A stretch of DNA of 9,048 nt from positions 1 through 9,048 of the forward strand of contig JAQVZT010000092.1 in assembly GCA_028708055.1 (NCBI GenBank), given 5' to 3'. The DNA is from Methanothrix sp. (GTDB lineage: Archaea; Halobacteriota; Methanosarcinia; Methanotrichales; Methanotrichaceae). Of this stretch, positions 1 to 6,121 are shown piece after piece (position 1 is the first letter of the stretch; each line of letters opens with the position of its first letter). The notes under the pieces were generated by a model. It did not search any database. It was not told the origin of the DNA and worked only from the letters and a program-made list of their open reading frames with translations. Made by a program: the position numbers and the translations under genes.

Positions 1-657
1 GAGATGGTCTGCTGGATGGCGCTCGTCTCCTCCACCCTGGACAAGATCTTCGTGGAGATGCGCAGCTTGCAGCGCACTGAGATTGCAGAGGTCGAGGAGG
101 GTTTCGGCAAGAAGCAGGTTGGATCCTCGACCATGCCTCACAAGAGAAATCCGATCAAGTCTGAGCAGATCTGCGGACTGTCCAGAATCGTCCGGGCACA
201 GATCCTGCCCGCCTTTGAGAACATTCCCCTTTGGGATGAGCGCGATCTCACCAACAGCAGCTGCGAGCGGGTCGTCTTTCCAGAGGCATTCATCTTCACT
301 GACCACCTGATCACCCTGGCCACCCGAACCCTCAGCCGTCTGCGGCTGCGTCCCGAGAATATCGAGCGCAATTTGACTATGCTGCACGGGCTGAATATGG
401 CAGAGAACGTGATGGTCGAGCTGGCCAAGAAGGGAGTAGGCCGCCAGCAGGCTCACGAGATCATGCGCCAGAGCTCCATGACAGCGTTTGAGCAGAAGAG
501 GGAGCTGTCTGAGGTCCTTTTAGAGAACGAGACCGTCCGCTCCCATCTGAGCGCCGCAGAAATTGAGGCTCTGCTCGATCCGCACCGTTATATCGGAACC
601 GCTGTCGCTCAGGTGGAGAGGGTCTGCGAAAAACTGCAGAAGCTCTACCTTTCCTGA
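1..657 (+). CDS. purB: Adenylosuccinate lyase, C-terminal part (5' end outside window)
   Basis: Adenylosuccinate lyase acts twice in purine synthesis: it releases fumarate from SAICAR to give AICAR and from adenylosuccinate to give AMP, in the cytoplasm. The frame is open from base 1, so only about 218 C-terminal residues are present; family members are usually near 450. The fumarase/aspartase superfamily signature GSSTMPHKRNP is at bases 121-153; in this family that mobile loop carries the catalytic serine. It is followed by the typical ERDLTNSSCERVVFPEAF block. The last about 90 residues (GLNMAENVMVELAKKGVGR onward, ending near DPHRYIG) match the ADSL C-terminal domain. The gene ends with TGA at 655-657, and the next gene starts 12 nt downstream, suggesting co-transcription. 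The family assignment is firm; only the start is unseen. Confidence 0.96.
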   Translation, partial: EMVCWMALVSSTLDKIFVEMRSLQRTEIAEVEEGFGKKQVGSSTMPHKRNPIKSEQICGLSRIVRAQILPAFENIPLWDERDLTNSSCERVVFPEAFIFTDHLITLATRTLSRLRLRPENIERNLTMLHGLNMAENVMVELAKKGVGRQQAHEIMRQSSMTAFEQKRELSEVLLENETVRSHLSAAEIEALLDPHRYIGTAVAQVERVCEKLQKLYLS

Positions 658-669
658 GCGCCTGAGAAA

Positions 670-1254
670 ATGCCCGAGGTCTTTCTTGTCAAGCCGGGAT
701 CGATCAAAAGGGACGAGAGTGGCCGGATCCTGGACGCCAGATCATCGGTGACAATAATAGCCCGCGGGCAGCAAACAATTATCGTAGATAGCGGCGCAGA
801 AGATGAAGAGGAGACAATTCGCAGGGAGATGGCGAGAATCGGCATAGATCCGGAGGAGGTAAGCATCCTGATCAATACCCATTCTCATCCAGATCACTGC
901 GGCAACAATCATCTGTTCTCCCGGGCGCGGGCACTGGAGGCAAAGGACGGTGCGGTCATAGCACCCGGCGTTCGCATCATCGCTACCCCAGGACACAGCA
1001 TGGACAGCATTTCCGTGGCAATTGAAGTTGATTCTACAGGAATGCAAAAAATGAGAATAGTAATCTCAGGCGATGCTCTTCCCACCTTCGGAAACTTCCT
1101 TAAGGATGTTCCTCCGGCTCTGCACGTCGATCGTAACCTTGCCATCGCCAGCATGCGAAAAATAGTCTCTCTTTCCGATATTGTTATCCCAGGACACGAT
1201 TTTCCATTTTCTGTCGGAAGAAGGGAATACTTCTCCCTTCCATTTAGGATGTGA
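670..1254 (+). CDS. Small metallo-beta-lactamase-fold hydrolase
   Basis: This 194-residue protein has a full metallo-beta-lactamase metal-ligand set. HSHPDH gives His71, His73, Asp75 and His76; His109 lies in TPGHS, Asp135 in SGDA and His176 in PGHD. These would bind a dinuclear zinc or iron site, so a hydrolase (thioester, phosphodiester or similar ester) is likely, but the substrate cannot be read from the sequence. The short, single-domain layout with few insertions resembles the MBLAC1-like or glyoxalase II-like small MBL proteins rather than the RNase J/CPSF group, since no beta-CASP domain follows. ATG at 670 is 12 nt after the purB stop and has only a weak purine tract upstream, so translation may depend on coupling with purB. 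A link to purine metabolism is suggested only by position. Confidence 0.88.
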   Translation: MPEVFLVKPGSIKRDESGRILDARSSVTIIARGQQTIIVDSGAEDEEETIRREMARIGIDPEEVSILINTHSHPDHCGNNHLFSRARALEAKDGAVIAPGVRIIATPGHSMDSISVAIEVDSTGMQKMRIVISGDALPTFGNFLKDVPPALHVDRNLAIASMRKIVSLSDIVIPGHDFPFSVGRREYFSLPFRM

Positions 1255-1350
1255 TATCATGATAAAAGTGCAATCTCATAGCTCCTTTATTGAATTCTGG
1301 CAAAATTGATTTCGCGATCTCATGTAAATGAAGCAGAGATGTACCTGGAA

Positions 1351-1399
1351 ATCTAAGAATAAGCAATCTATAAATACTTATAAAATGTATAACTTAGAT
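1351..1399. repeat. Nested inverted repeats around the regulator promoter (candidate operator)
   Basis: ATCTAAG (1351-1357) is the exact reverse complement of CTTAGAT (1393-1399). Just inside, ATAAG (1359-1363) pairs with CTTAT (1378-1382). The two pairs bracket the TATA box at 1369-1376, and the outer right arm touches the start codon of the HTH gene. The arms are short, so chance is possible in AT-rich DNA. The position makes an autoregulatory operator plausible; this is inference. Confidence 0.4.
1369..1376 (+). promoter_or_regulatory. TATA box for the HTH-dtdA-hydrolase unit
   Basis: TATAAATA is a near-consensus archaeal TATA element. Its centre is about 29 nt before the ATG at 1402, so transcription would start at or within a few bases of the start codon. 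There is no Shine-Dalgarno sequence between them. Both points favour a leaderless mRNA. A second AT-rich stretch (TTATAAAA, 1379-1386) is less well spaced. Confidence 0.65.
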
Positions 1400-1401
1400 G
1401 A

Positions 1402-2463
1402 ATGCAGCTAAAATTGACATCAAAGGAGAGGTTAGTTCTTTATGGTCTTGCCAGATATCCGGGGCTCAGTGACATAGATCTTGCGTCCAATATCGGTGTT
1501 GATCGCTCAACGATATTCAAGAGCAAAAGAAAGTTTAGAGATTGGAAACTCATAAAACTTTTGAATGTGCCTTCCGGTGAAGCTGTAGGTGCCGAAATCC
1601 TGACCTCTATATTTGTAAAGTATAATCCGACTGCTCCCTTCGAGGTGAGGAAGGGTTCCTCCTCCTATCAGAACTGGGTGAATTACCCTAATTGCGTCTC
1701 GCACATTGCCACAGATACCGATTCAGTATCAACTTTCTACTCTGCCAGCCTCACAGACTTCAGGGTGAACTTTGATCCTATAATCGATGAGTACTACCGC
1801 AGCGGCTTTGTGGAGGATATCCATTATTTCCACTATCCCTTCCAGGTATCCAGCTACTCGGCTGATGCGGCTCTGGCGGTAGACGGCCTGTTTGACCTCG
1901 GCAGATCCGATCTTCCCGATGAGGTGATCCCGCCCAAAGCTCCCCTCTCTGAGGACTCGCGCCTCACAGAGAAAGATAAGCTCACTCTCTACTCCTTCGT
2001 GAAATATCCCATGCTCTCAGACCTTGAGCTCTCCCGAAGGACGGGCATCTCCCGGCCAACCATCTCAGGAAAGCGGACCAAGTTCTTCCAGAGCGGGCTG
2101 CTCACTCGCGAAGCCTATATCGACTGGCAGAAGATCTGCTGCGAGCTGATGTCCTTTTATCATGTGCGAATCAGACACGGCCATGACCGGAAGGATCTTG
2201 CCCAGGTCTATCAGGCCTTCCGCAGGATAGGTGCGCCCCTCTTCAGCTATCTGCAGCCGGGAGAGATCTTTGGCGCTTTTCTGTCCACAGGCTATCCCGA
2301 CCTGAAGAATCGCATGGACAAGGAGCTTCGCACCCTCTCTTCTCTGGGATTGATTGAGGAGAGGCCGATGCTCGTGATCATGCCGCTCGCCGAGATAAAG
2401 GCCAGCAAGATCGATTATGCGCCGATGGTGGCCAAGATGCTGGATGTGAGCAAGGAGATCTGA
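1402..2463 (+). CDS. Regulator with two tandem winged-HTH plus sensor-like units
   Basis: This 353-residue protein is an internal duplication. Residues about 5-60 (LTSKERLVLYGLARYPGLSD, then an HTH with VDRSTI) and about 188-245 (LTEKDKLTLYSFVKYPMLSD, then ISRPTI) align closely, each reading as a winged helix-turn-helix with its recognition helix near the VDRST/ISRPT motif. Each HTH is followed by about 100 residues of alternating beta and alpha character that by eye resembles an Lrp/AsnC-type effector domain; that part is inference. A single chain would therefore carry two DNA-binding units, like a covalent dimer. No enzyme motif is visible. It leads an overlapping unit with dtdA and an alpha/beta hydrolase, and inverted repeats sit at its own promoter, so autoregulation is likely. 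AhbA/AhbB-type Lrp-like enzymes were considered but there is no heme-gene context. Confidence 0.75.
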   Translation: MQLKLTSKERLVLYGLARYPGLSDIDLASNIGVDRSTIFKSKRKFRDWKLIKLLNVPSGEAVGAEILTSIFVKYNPTAPFEVRKGSSSYQNWVNYPNCVSHIATDTDSVSTFYSASLTDFRVNFDPIIDEYYRSGFVEDIHYFHYPFQVSSYSADAALAVDGLFDLGRSDLPDEVIPPKAPLSEDSRLTEKDKLTLYSFVKYPMLSDLELSRRTGISRPTISGKRTKFFQSGLLTREAYIDWQKICCELMSFYHVRIRHGHDRKDLAQVYQAFRRIGAPLFSYLQPGEIFGAFLSTGYPDLKNRMDKELRTLSSLGLIEERPMLVIMPLAEIKASKIDYAPMVAKMLDVSKEI

Positions 2464-3296
2464 AGATTGCATCAGACGGCGAAATTGTCGTAGTCTGCTC
2501 ACGGGCGGATCCGGCAAGCTCCAATATTTATGAGCGCCTGCTGGAGCTGTGCTCCTGGCAATGCGAAGAAGGCTACCGGTCCTTCGGCCGGTGGCGTCTC
2601 CTGATTCATGACGAAAGGCAGACCCGGCTCAGCGGCCTGGATGGCCGGCTTGCCGACCTGGGGCTGAAGCCTGAGATGGTGGTCTTTGCCAGCCGCCACG
2701 AGGCCAAGGCAGGCCTGCCTTGGCTGGGCGGGCATTTCACAGGCATGCTACAAGAGGGCCAGTGTGATCTCTCCGCGGCCTGTGCCTGCGGGCTGAGGTC
2801 ATTTTTGCATAACATCTCCCTTCCTGGTTTCGCGGTCTCAGCCGAGGCCACTCATCACGGCCCGGTGGACCTGAATACCCCCTGTTTCTTTGCCGAGATA
2901 GGAAGCACCATGAAAGAGTGGCAGGACCGCCAGGCAGCAGAGACTGTAGCTCGGGCGATACTGGCCCTGGAGTGCCGGGATCTCCCTGTGTTCCTGGGAT
3001 TTGGCGGCGGGCATTACGTGGCCAGGCAGACGGAGTTGATTTTTGAGGCGAATGTGGCTTTTGGGCATCTTTTCTCCAACTACCAGATGGCAGGAGTAAA
3101 CCGGGATGTGGTGGAAGAAGCCATTTCAAAGTCCAATGCCAGTTATGCCTATCTCGATCGGAAGTCCCTGCGCTCCGCCGAGAGAAAGAGAATCGAGGGA
3201 ATACTGGCGGATGTAGGTCTGCCGGTGCTGAGAAGCAGGGAGATCCGGGCGAAGTTTCCATTGGGTGGTGTGGATCATGACATTGATTTGCGTTGA
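2460..3296 (+). CDS. dtdA: D-aminoacyl-tRNA deacylase, archaeal type, probable CTG start
   Basis: DtdA hydrolyses D-amino acids from mischarged tRNAs, a cytoplasmic proofreading step that protects translation. Family motifs are clear: EATHHGPVD (His132-His133), FFAEIGSTMKEW near 145, and GFGGGHYVARQTE near 182, followed by AFGHLFSNYQM. The first ATG in frame is 2676, but starting there would drop the conserved N-terminus VVVCSRADPASSNIYERLLE, which is encoded in frame immediately upstream. The open frame runs back to 2358 with no ATG, GTG or TTG. The best start is CTG at 2460-2462, which overlaps the regulator's TGA as CTGA, follows AAGGAG at 2452-2457, and gives 278 residues beginning MKIAS, a normal family length. 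ATT at 2466 or 2484 are weaker options. The hydrolase gene overlaps its 3' end. Function is well supported; the exact start is inferred. Confidence 0.9.
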   Translation: MKIASDGEIVVVCSRADPASSNIYERLLELCSWQCEEGYRSFGRWRLLIHDERQTRLSGLDGRLADLGLKPEMVVFASRHEAKAGLPWLGGHFTGMLQEGQCDLSAACACGLRSFLHNISLPGFAVSAEATHHGPVDLNTPCFFAEIGSTMKEWQDRQAAETVARAILALECRDLPVFLGFGGGHYVARQTELIFEANVAFGHLFSNYQMAGVNRDVVEEAISKSNASYAYLDRKSLRSAERKRIEGILADVGLPVLRSREIRAKFPLGGVDHDIDLR

Positions 3297-4083
3297 GGCT
3301 ACGGCCAGCTCTCCAACCCTTTGCGTTGATGATGGCGGCTCTGGCGGCATTCCAGTCCTATTCGTTCACTCTCTTGCAGGAAATTCCGGCCACTGGTCCA
3401 GCCAGCTTGATCATTTGCGAAAGAATCGCCGGGCTATCGCCATCGATCTGCGCGGCCATGGAAGGTCAGATCCAGCCCGAGATGGAGACTATTCCATTGA
3501 GGCGATGGCCAATGATATAGATTCTGTTGCCAGGGCTCTGGGACTTGCGCGATTTGTCTTGGTGGGCCACAGCATGGGTGGATCGGTGTCGATTGAATAT
3601 GCAGGACGGCATCCGGAAAAAGTCGCCGGTCTTTTGCTGGCTGATCCATCGGGAGACGGTAGGAAGCTGCCATCCGGGCAGGTCGAGCCATTCCTTGCGG
3701 CGCTTGATTCGGATTCGTATGACGGGACAGTTGAAGAGTACTGGAAAGCGATGCTTGTCGGATCAAATCCACTCATTCAGGAAAATGTCTTAGAAGATCT
3801 TCGCAGCATCAAAAAAGAGGTCGTGATCGGGGGCTTTAGATCAATGCTCAGCTTTGATCCGATAGCAGCGCTTTTGCGCTTTCCTGGAAAAAAGCTATCA
3901 GTCATAACTCATCTCAATGACATGCCCATAAGCTTGCACAACCTACTCCCAGATCTGCCTGATGTCAACGTATCCGGCACAGGACACTGGCTGCAGCTGG
4001 ACAGGCCAGATGAGTTCAACCGGATTATGGATGGTTTCCTATTGTCTCTGGCCGACTCTGCACCCTCCTCCATCATTTCATGA
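3277..4083 (+). CDS. Alpha/beta-fold hydrolase
   Basis: This 268-residue protein is a typical alpha/beta hydrolase without a signal peptide. The nucleophile elbow GHSMGG puts the catalytic serine at about residue 99. The oxyanion region VLFVHSLAGNSGHW is near residues 27-40, AIDLRGHGRSD follows, and the catalytic histidine is His237 in GTGHWLQLDRP. The acid is probably the Asp in the segment VITHLNDMP, but this is not certain. Substrate specificity (ester, lactone, C-C bond or other) cannot be deduced. ATG at 3277 was chosen because GGTGGTGTGG lies just upstream and the product starts close to the first beta strand; GTG at 3265 or 3268 would add four or three residues. Either way the gene overlaps the end of dtdA by 20 nt or more, showing translational coupling in the same unit. 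Confidence 0.88.
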   Translation: MTLICVEATASSPTLCVDDGGSGGIPVLFVHSLAGNSGHWSSQLDHLRKNRRAIAIDLRGHGRSDPARDGDYSIEAMANDIDSVARALGLARFVLVGHSMGGSVSIEYAGRHPEKVAGLLLADPSGDGRKLPSGQVEPFLAALDSDSYDGTVEEYWKAMLVGSNPLIQENVLEDLRSIKKEVVIGGFRSMLSFDPIAALLRFPGKKLSVITHLNDMPISLHNLLPDLPDVNVSGTGHWLQLDRPDEFNRIMDGFLLSLADSAPSSIIS

Positions 4084-4112
4084 TCGACAAGCGAATGCAT
4101 CTCTGAGCAAAT

Positions 4113-4125
4113 CCTAAAAATTAGG
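4113..4125. repeat. Short perfect palindrome between convergent genes
   Basis: CCTAA, AAA, TTAGG forms a 5-bp stem with a 3-nt loop in the 126-nt gap between the convergent hydrolase and secreted-protein genes. It could aid termination from the left, but no long T-run follows directly. The rest of the gap shows nothing clear apart from the T-rich 3' flank of the minus-strand gene. Confidence 0.3.
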
Positions 4126-4161
4126 CAAGTCATCCCAAACTGTTTTCCCGTTCAGAATCCC

Positions 4162-4375
4162 ACAATCGTCGGTCTCGCAGGCAAAAAAGGAGATTGAATC
4201 CACCGCAATTCACGCGCAGGGCAGCCAGTCAATGCTGATTGCGCCACAGGTGGAGTTGCCCCAGAGCTGGATGAACTTCTCGATGGAGAAGACGCCAGTC
4301 AAGTCCTCGACCGATCTGCCGTATTCAGCATGCCTGCCCTTGAGCAGATCATCGGCCAAAGGATCCCTGGAGATC
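4162..4375 (-). repeat. Direct repeat copy A: 3' end and flank of the secreted-protein gene
   Basis: This stretch matches 5191-5413 in the same orientation. The best part is 4195-4320 against 5225-5345, with about nine mismatches in roughly 120 positions counted by eye. The match continues past the stop codon into the 3' flank (attgaatccaccgca, a run of A preceded by tctcgc, and caatcg). It weakens toward the 5' side of the gene, near the codons for WISRD, where an indel of about two codons is needed. Confidence 0.85.
4183..4188 (-). terminator. Oligo-T terminator of the secreted-protein gene
   Basis: Read on the minus strand this is CCTTTTTTGCC, a T6 run about 22 nt after the stop codon. 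Archaeal RNA polymerase terminates at oligo-T tracts without needing a hairpin. The equivalent T5 run is kept in the truncated copy (5213-5217). Confidence 0.5.
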
Positions 4376-5073
4376 CAGCCAATGTGGGCAACGCCGATGA
4401 CATTGCTATTCAGGTTTGCCTCGAGAACACCGGTGCAGCAGGCAGGACAGCTTCCGTCAGCGCCATTATCCAGCCAATTTACCGGAGGCTTATCTATATT
4501 AAATATACTCCAAGCCATGCCATAGCCTCTCGTTTTTGCTTCCGTGGTCTTCTGGAGATGTTCGGCGTGGGTATACATCTCCGTCAGGACAGCGCCAATC
4601 CGATAGTTCTGCACGCACAGTTTCTCAACCCACTTCTGGTCATAGGTTCCAGTTTGATAAGAGACAGGCATATACTCAAACTCAGCTTCCTTGGTGAAGT
4701 TGATGTAATCGATGGGACATAAAGTTCCGGTTGGCCATTTACAGGGGCCTGGGGCAAATACATAACCATCTTGCCCTCTAACCGGACCGGGATCAATGCG
4801 TGCAGGCTCCGTAAATGATCCAATTGGGGTATAATTCCGGTTGAGCTGCCGCTCCGCCTCAAGCTCAGTCTTCTCGGTGATTACGTTACCTGAGCCGACC
4901 TCTTTCTCCACCAGCTTCTGGCCGTTAAAGCCCGTCTGGGTAGAGATGATCATCTCCACATTCTTATAACCTACTCCATTAACAGATGCCTTCTCGTACA
5001 TATAATTTGCAGCACCCGCCACCCCTATCAGAATCATAGCAATCGCTGCTAGAACGATAATTTGCCTGGTCAT
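4210..5073 (-). CDS. Secreted cysteine-containing protein of unknown function
   Basis: I do not recognise a named family. The 287-residue product starts with a charged N-terminus and a hydrophobic segment (residues about 4-22, IIVLAAIAMILIGVAGA), so it is exported or membrane-anchored. The mature part has eight cysteines, including a CPACC cluster and one three residues from a WLPCA C-terminus; an even number outside the membrane would suit disulfides. Sequons NYT, NFT and NST could be N-glycosylated. It contains a short KNVEMIISTQTGFNG block, GNVITE, and an aromatic, beta-rich C-terminal half. No catalytic motif is visible. ATG at 5073 is supported by AGGAGG at 5078-5083, four nt upstream, and a TATA box at 5111-5120. 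A truncated paralogue of its last about 60 residues lies just upstream. A role in the cell surface or sheath is possible but is inference only. Confidence 0.7.
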   Translation of the reverse strand: MTRQIIVLAAIAMILIGVAGAANYMYEKASVNGVGYKNVEMIISTQTGFNGQKLVEKEVGSGNVITEKTELEAERQLNRNYTPIGSFTEPARIDPGPVRGQDGYVFAPGPCKWPTGTLCPIDYINFTKEAEFEYMPVSYQTGTYDQKWVEKLCVQNYRIGAVLTEMYTHAEHLQKTTEAKTRGYGMAWSIFNIDKPPVNWLDNGADGSCPACCTGVLEANLNSNVIGVAHIGWISRDPLADDLLKGRHAEYGRSVEDLTGVFSIEKFIQLWGNSTCGAISIDWLPCA

Positions 5074-5077
5074 TCTT

Positions 5078-5083
5078 CCTCCT
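5078..5083 (-). promoter_or_regulatory. Shine-Dalgarno site for the secreted-protein gene
   Basis: On the minus strand AGGAGG is followed by AAGA and then ATG. This is a strong ribosome binding site and fixes the start at 5073. Confidence 0.75.
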
Positions 5084-5110
5084 ACTTTGAAGCACAGGAG
5101 GAGATTGCAT

Positions 5111-5120
5111 GTTTTATAAG
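5111..5120 (-). promoter_or_regulatory. TATA box for the secreted-protein gene
   Basis: CTTATAAAAC on the minus strand fits an archaeal TATA element. Transcription would begin near 5090, leaving a leader of under 20 nt that includes the AGGAGG site. The promoter lies between the intact gene and the truncated copy. Confidence 0.55.
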
Positions 5121-5190
5121 GCTAGCCTATGGCGATCCTGATGACTGCCATCTGAAGATTTCAGACTGAACCCTTAAAGCTCGATGGGCA

Positions 5191-5413
5191 GCAATCGGCT
5201 ATCTCGCCACCCAAAAAGGGAAATTGAATCCACCGCAAATCACACGCAGGGCAGCCAGTCAACGCTGATTGCGCCACCGGCGGAGTTGCCCCAGAACTGG
5301 ATGAACTTCTCGATGGAGAAGACGCCCGTCAGATCCTCGACCGATCTGCTGTGATCATCATGCTTGCCCCTGTCCTTGAAATGATCATCTGGCAGAAGAT
5401 CGCGGGAGAGGAC
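5191..5413 (-). repeat. Direct repeat copy B: truncated second copy with 3' flank
   Basis: This is the partner of 4162-4375. It covers the coding region for about the last 60 codons plus roughly 50 nt of 3' flank with the oligo-T run, and it stops abruptly near 5413, beyond which no similarity to the intact gene was seen. Both copies have the same orientation, about 1 kb apart, as expected of a tandem gene duplication in which the upstream copy lost its 5' part. Confidence 0.85.
5240..5413 (-). pseudogene. 3' remnant of a second secreted-protein gene
   Basis: The minus-strand frame ending at TGA 5240-5242 reads VLSRDLLPDD, HFKDRG, then SRSVEDLTGVFSIEKFIQ, FWGNSAGGAISVDWLPCV. It parallels the C-terminus of the intact neighbour (WISRDPLADD, SVEDLTGVFSIEKFIQLW, GNSTCGAISIDWLPCA). 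The frame stays open to 5431 but holds no start codon, and the first about 225 residues, including the signal peptide, are missing. The cysteine of NSTCGA is replaced by glycine. Most differences in the conserved block are silent or conservative, so the truncation is fairly recent or the sequence has been homogenised with its neighbour. No promoter or ribosome binding site is visible, so it is probably not expressed on its own. Confidence 0.8.
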
Positions 5414-5520
5414 GGGCCAGAATGGCGTCCATCAGCCGGTGCTCATTGAGAGCAACTCTAACGGCTTTATGCATTGGATTCATTGAGCGCTTCGGTCCTC
5501 TCAGAAAGGACTCATCCTCT
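5385..5520 (-). other. Coding-like minus-strand frame, probable gene fragment
   Basis: Between the truncated copy and the VOC gene, one minus-strand frame reads EDESFLRGPKRSMNP, then MHKAVRVALNEHRLMDAIL, and continues to TGA at 5385-5387. The composition looks like real protein, unlike the other frames. It runs back without a stop into the end of the VOC gene in a different frame. From ATG at 5483 it would give only 32 residues and has no clear ribosome binding site. It overlaps the 5' edge of the truncated copy in another frame. It may be the fragment of an unrelated gene joined at the recombination point; I could not identify it. Confidence 0.3.
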
Positions 5521-5944
5521 AGTCCGGCAAGGCCAATCTTCCCTGCAGAAGCTCAAAAAACGGGTTGTATGCCACCTCCCAGGGATGGCCGTCCGGATCG
5601 GCGAAATAGCCGGAATATCCTCCCCACTCGGTTTCGCCTGCCGCCTTTAGAAGTCTGCCTCCGGCGGAAACTGCCTGCGAGAGCGCTCTATCAACTTCCT
5701 CCCTGGTTAAGACGTTCTGCGCCAAGGTGACTCCTCCATAACCGCCCAGGTCTTCGACGCATGCATCTTTTGTGAGCAGGTGACGGGGGTAAATGGCCAA
5801 TGCCGTCCCGGTATTGATCTTGAAAATAGCGAAGTCACCGGCGCTGATGCTGGAGAGCGGCCAGCCCAAGCCGTCTCTGTAATAGCGTATAGCTCTATCC
5901 AAATCCTTAGCCCCAAGAGTAATAATATTTATGCGCGGCTCCAA
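5519..5944 (-). CDS. VOC family (glyoxalase/bleomycin-resistance-like) protein
   Basis: This 141-residue protein has the paired beta-alpha-beta-beta-beta modules of the vicinal oxygen chelate fold. Module one begins INIITLGAKDLDRAIRYYRD with GLGW, and module two ends GGYSGYFADPDGHPWEVAYN. The family includes glyoxalase I, dioxygenases and drug-binding proteins. The usual first-strand histidine ligand is not evident here, and only the Glu of WEV is an obvious ligand, so metal-dependent catalysis is uncertain and binding or sequestration is equally possible. The start is TTG at 5944-5942, supported by GGGAGGG a few bases upstream on the minus strand; no ATG is near the conserved N-terminus. It stands alone on its strand, divergent from the DUF2892 gene. 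Confidence 0.85.
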   Translation of the reverse strand: MEPRINIITLGAKDLDRAIRYYRDGLGWPLSSISAGDFAIFKINTGTALAIYPRHLLTKDACVEDLGGYGGVTLAQNVLTREEVDRALSQAVSAGGRLLKAAGETEWGGYSGYFADPDGHPWEVAYNPFFELLQGRLALPD

Positions 5945-6062
5945 TCAATTCCCTCCCGTCGGTTCCCGTTAGTCATAAGATTTTTTCTGCTATTCGGTAA
6001 TCCTCTGCTCTCTACTATTGCCTGGAAACCTGTTGAATTCTAATGCAGAGTGTGCTGACGAT

Positions 6063-6121
6063 AAAGAGATTGCGGCCTATAAATGCAAAGCATCACGCCG
6101 CATTTATGGCATCATCTCTTT
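6063..6121. repeat. Large interrupted palindrome (19 paired bases) between divergent genes
   Basis: AAAGAGAT (6063-6070) pairs with ATCTCTTT (6114-6121), GCC (6075-6077) with GGC (6108-6110), and ATAAATGC (6079-6086) with GCATTTAT (6100-6107), leaving a 13-nt loop. A competing hairpin, GCATCA with TGATGC (ending at 6126), overlaps the right arm. It is upstream of the TATA box at 6171-6180, so it would not be in that mRNA; a DNA-level operator or a terminator or leader element on the minus strand are the options. Nothing else is evident in the 5945-6214 gap. Confidence 0.6.

Noticed and set aside
2445..2470. Programmed frameshift fusing the regulator to dtdA
   Set aside because: No slippery heptamer is present before the regulator's stop, and overlap with restart at CTGA is simpler.
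2065..2517. 150-residue minus-strand open frame
   Set aside because: It is antisense to the regulator's second HTH unit and the dtdA start, with no recognisable motif.
2737..3261. 174-residue minus-strand open frame
   Set aside because: It lies wholly antisense to dtdA, and its Pro/Arg/Ser-rich composition is typical of a shadow frame.
2676..3296. dtdA starting at ATG 2676 (206 residues)
   Set aside because: This would remove the conserved N-terminal strand and CSRADPASSNI region, which is encoded in frame directly upstream.
4162..5413. Insertion sequence explaining the direct repeats
   Set aside because: No transposase frame, terminal inverted repeats or target duplication was seen; the repeats are gene 3' ends, as in a tandem duplication.
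5422..5730. 102-residue plus-strand open frame
   Set aside because: It is antisense to the VOC gene and the junction fragment; its Arg/Pro-rich sequence has no domain signal.
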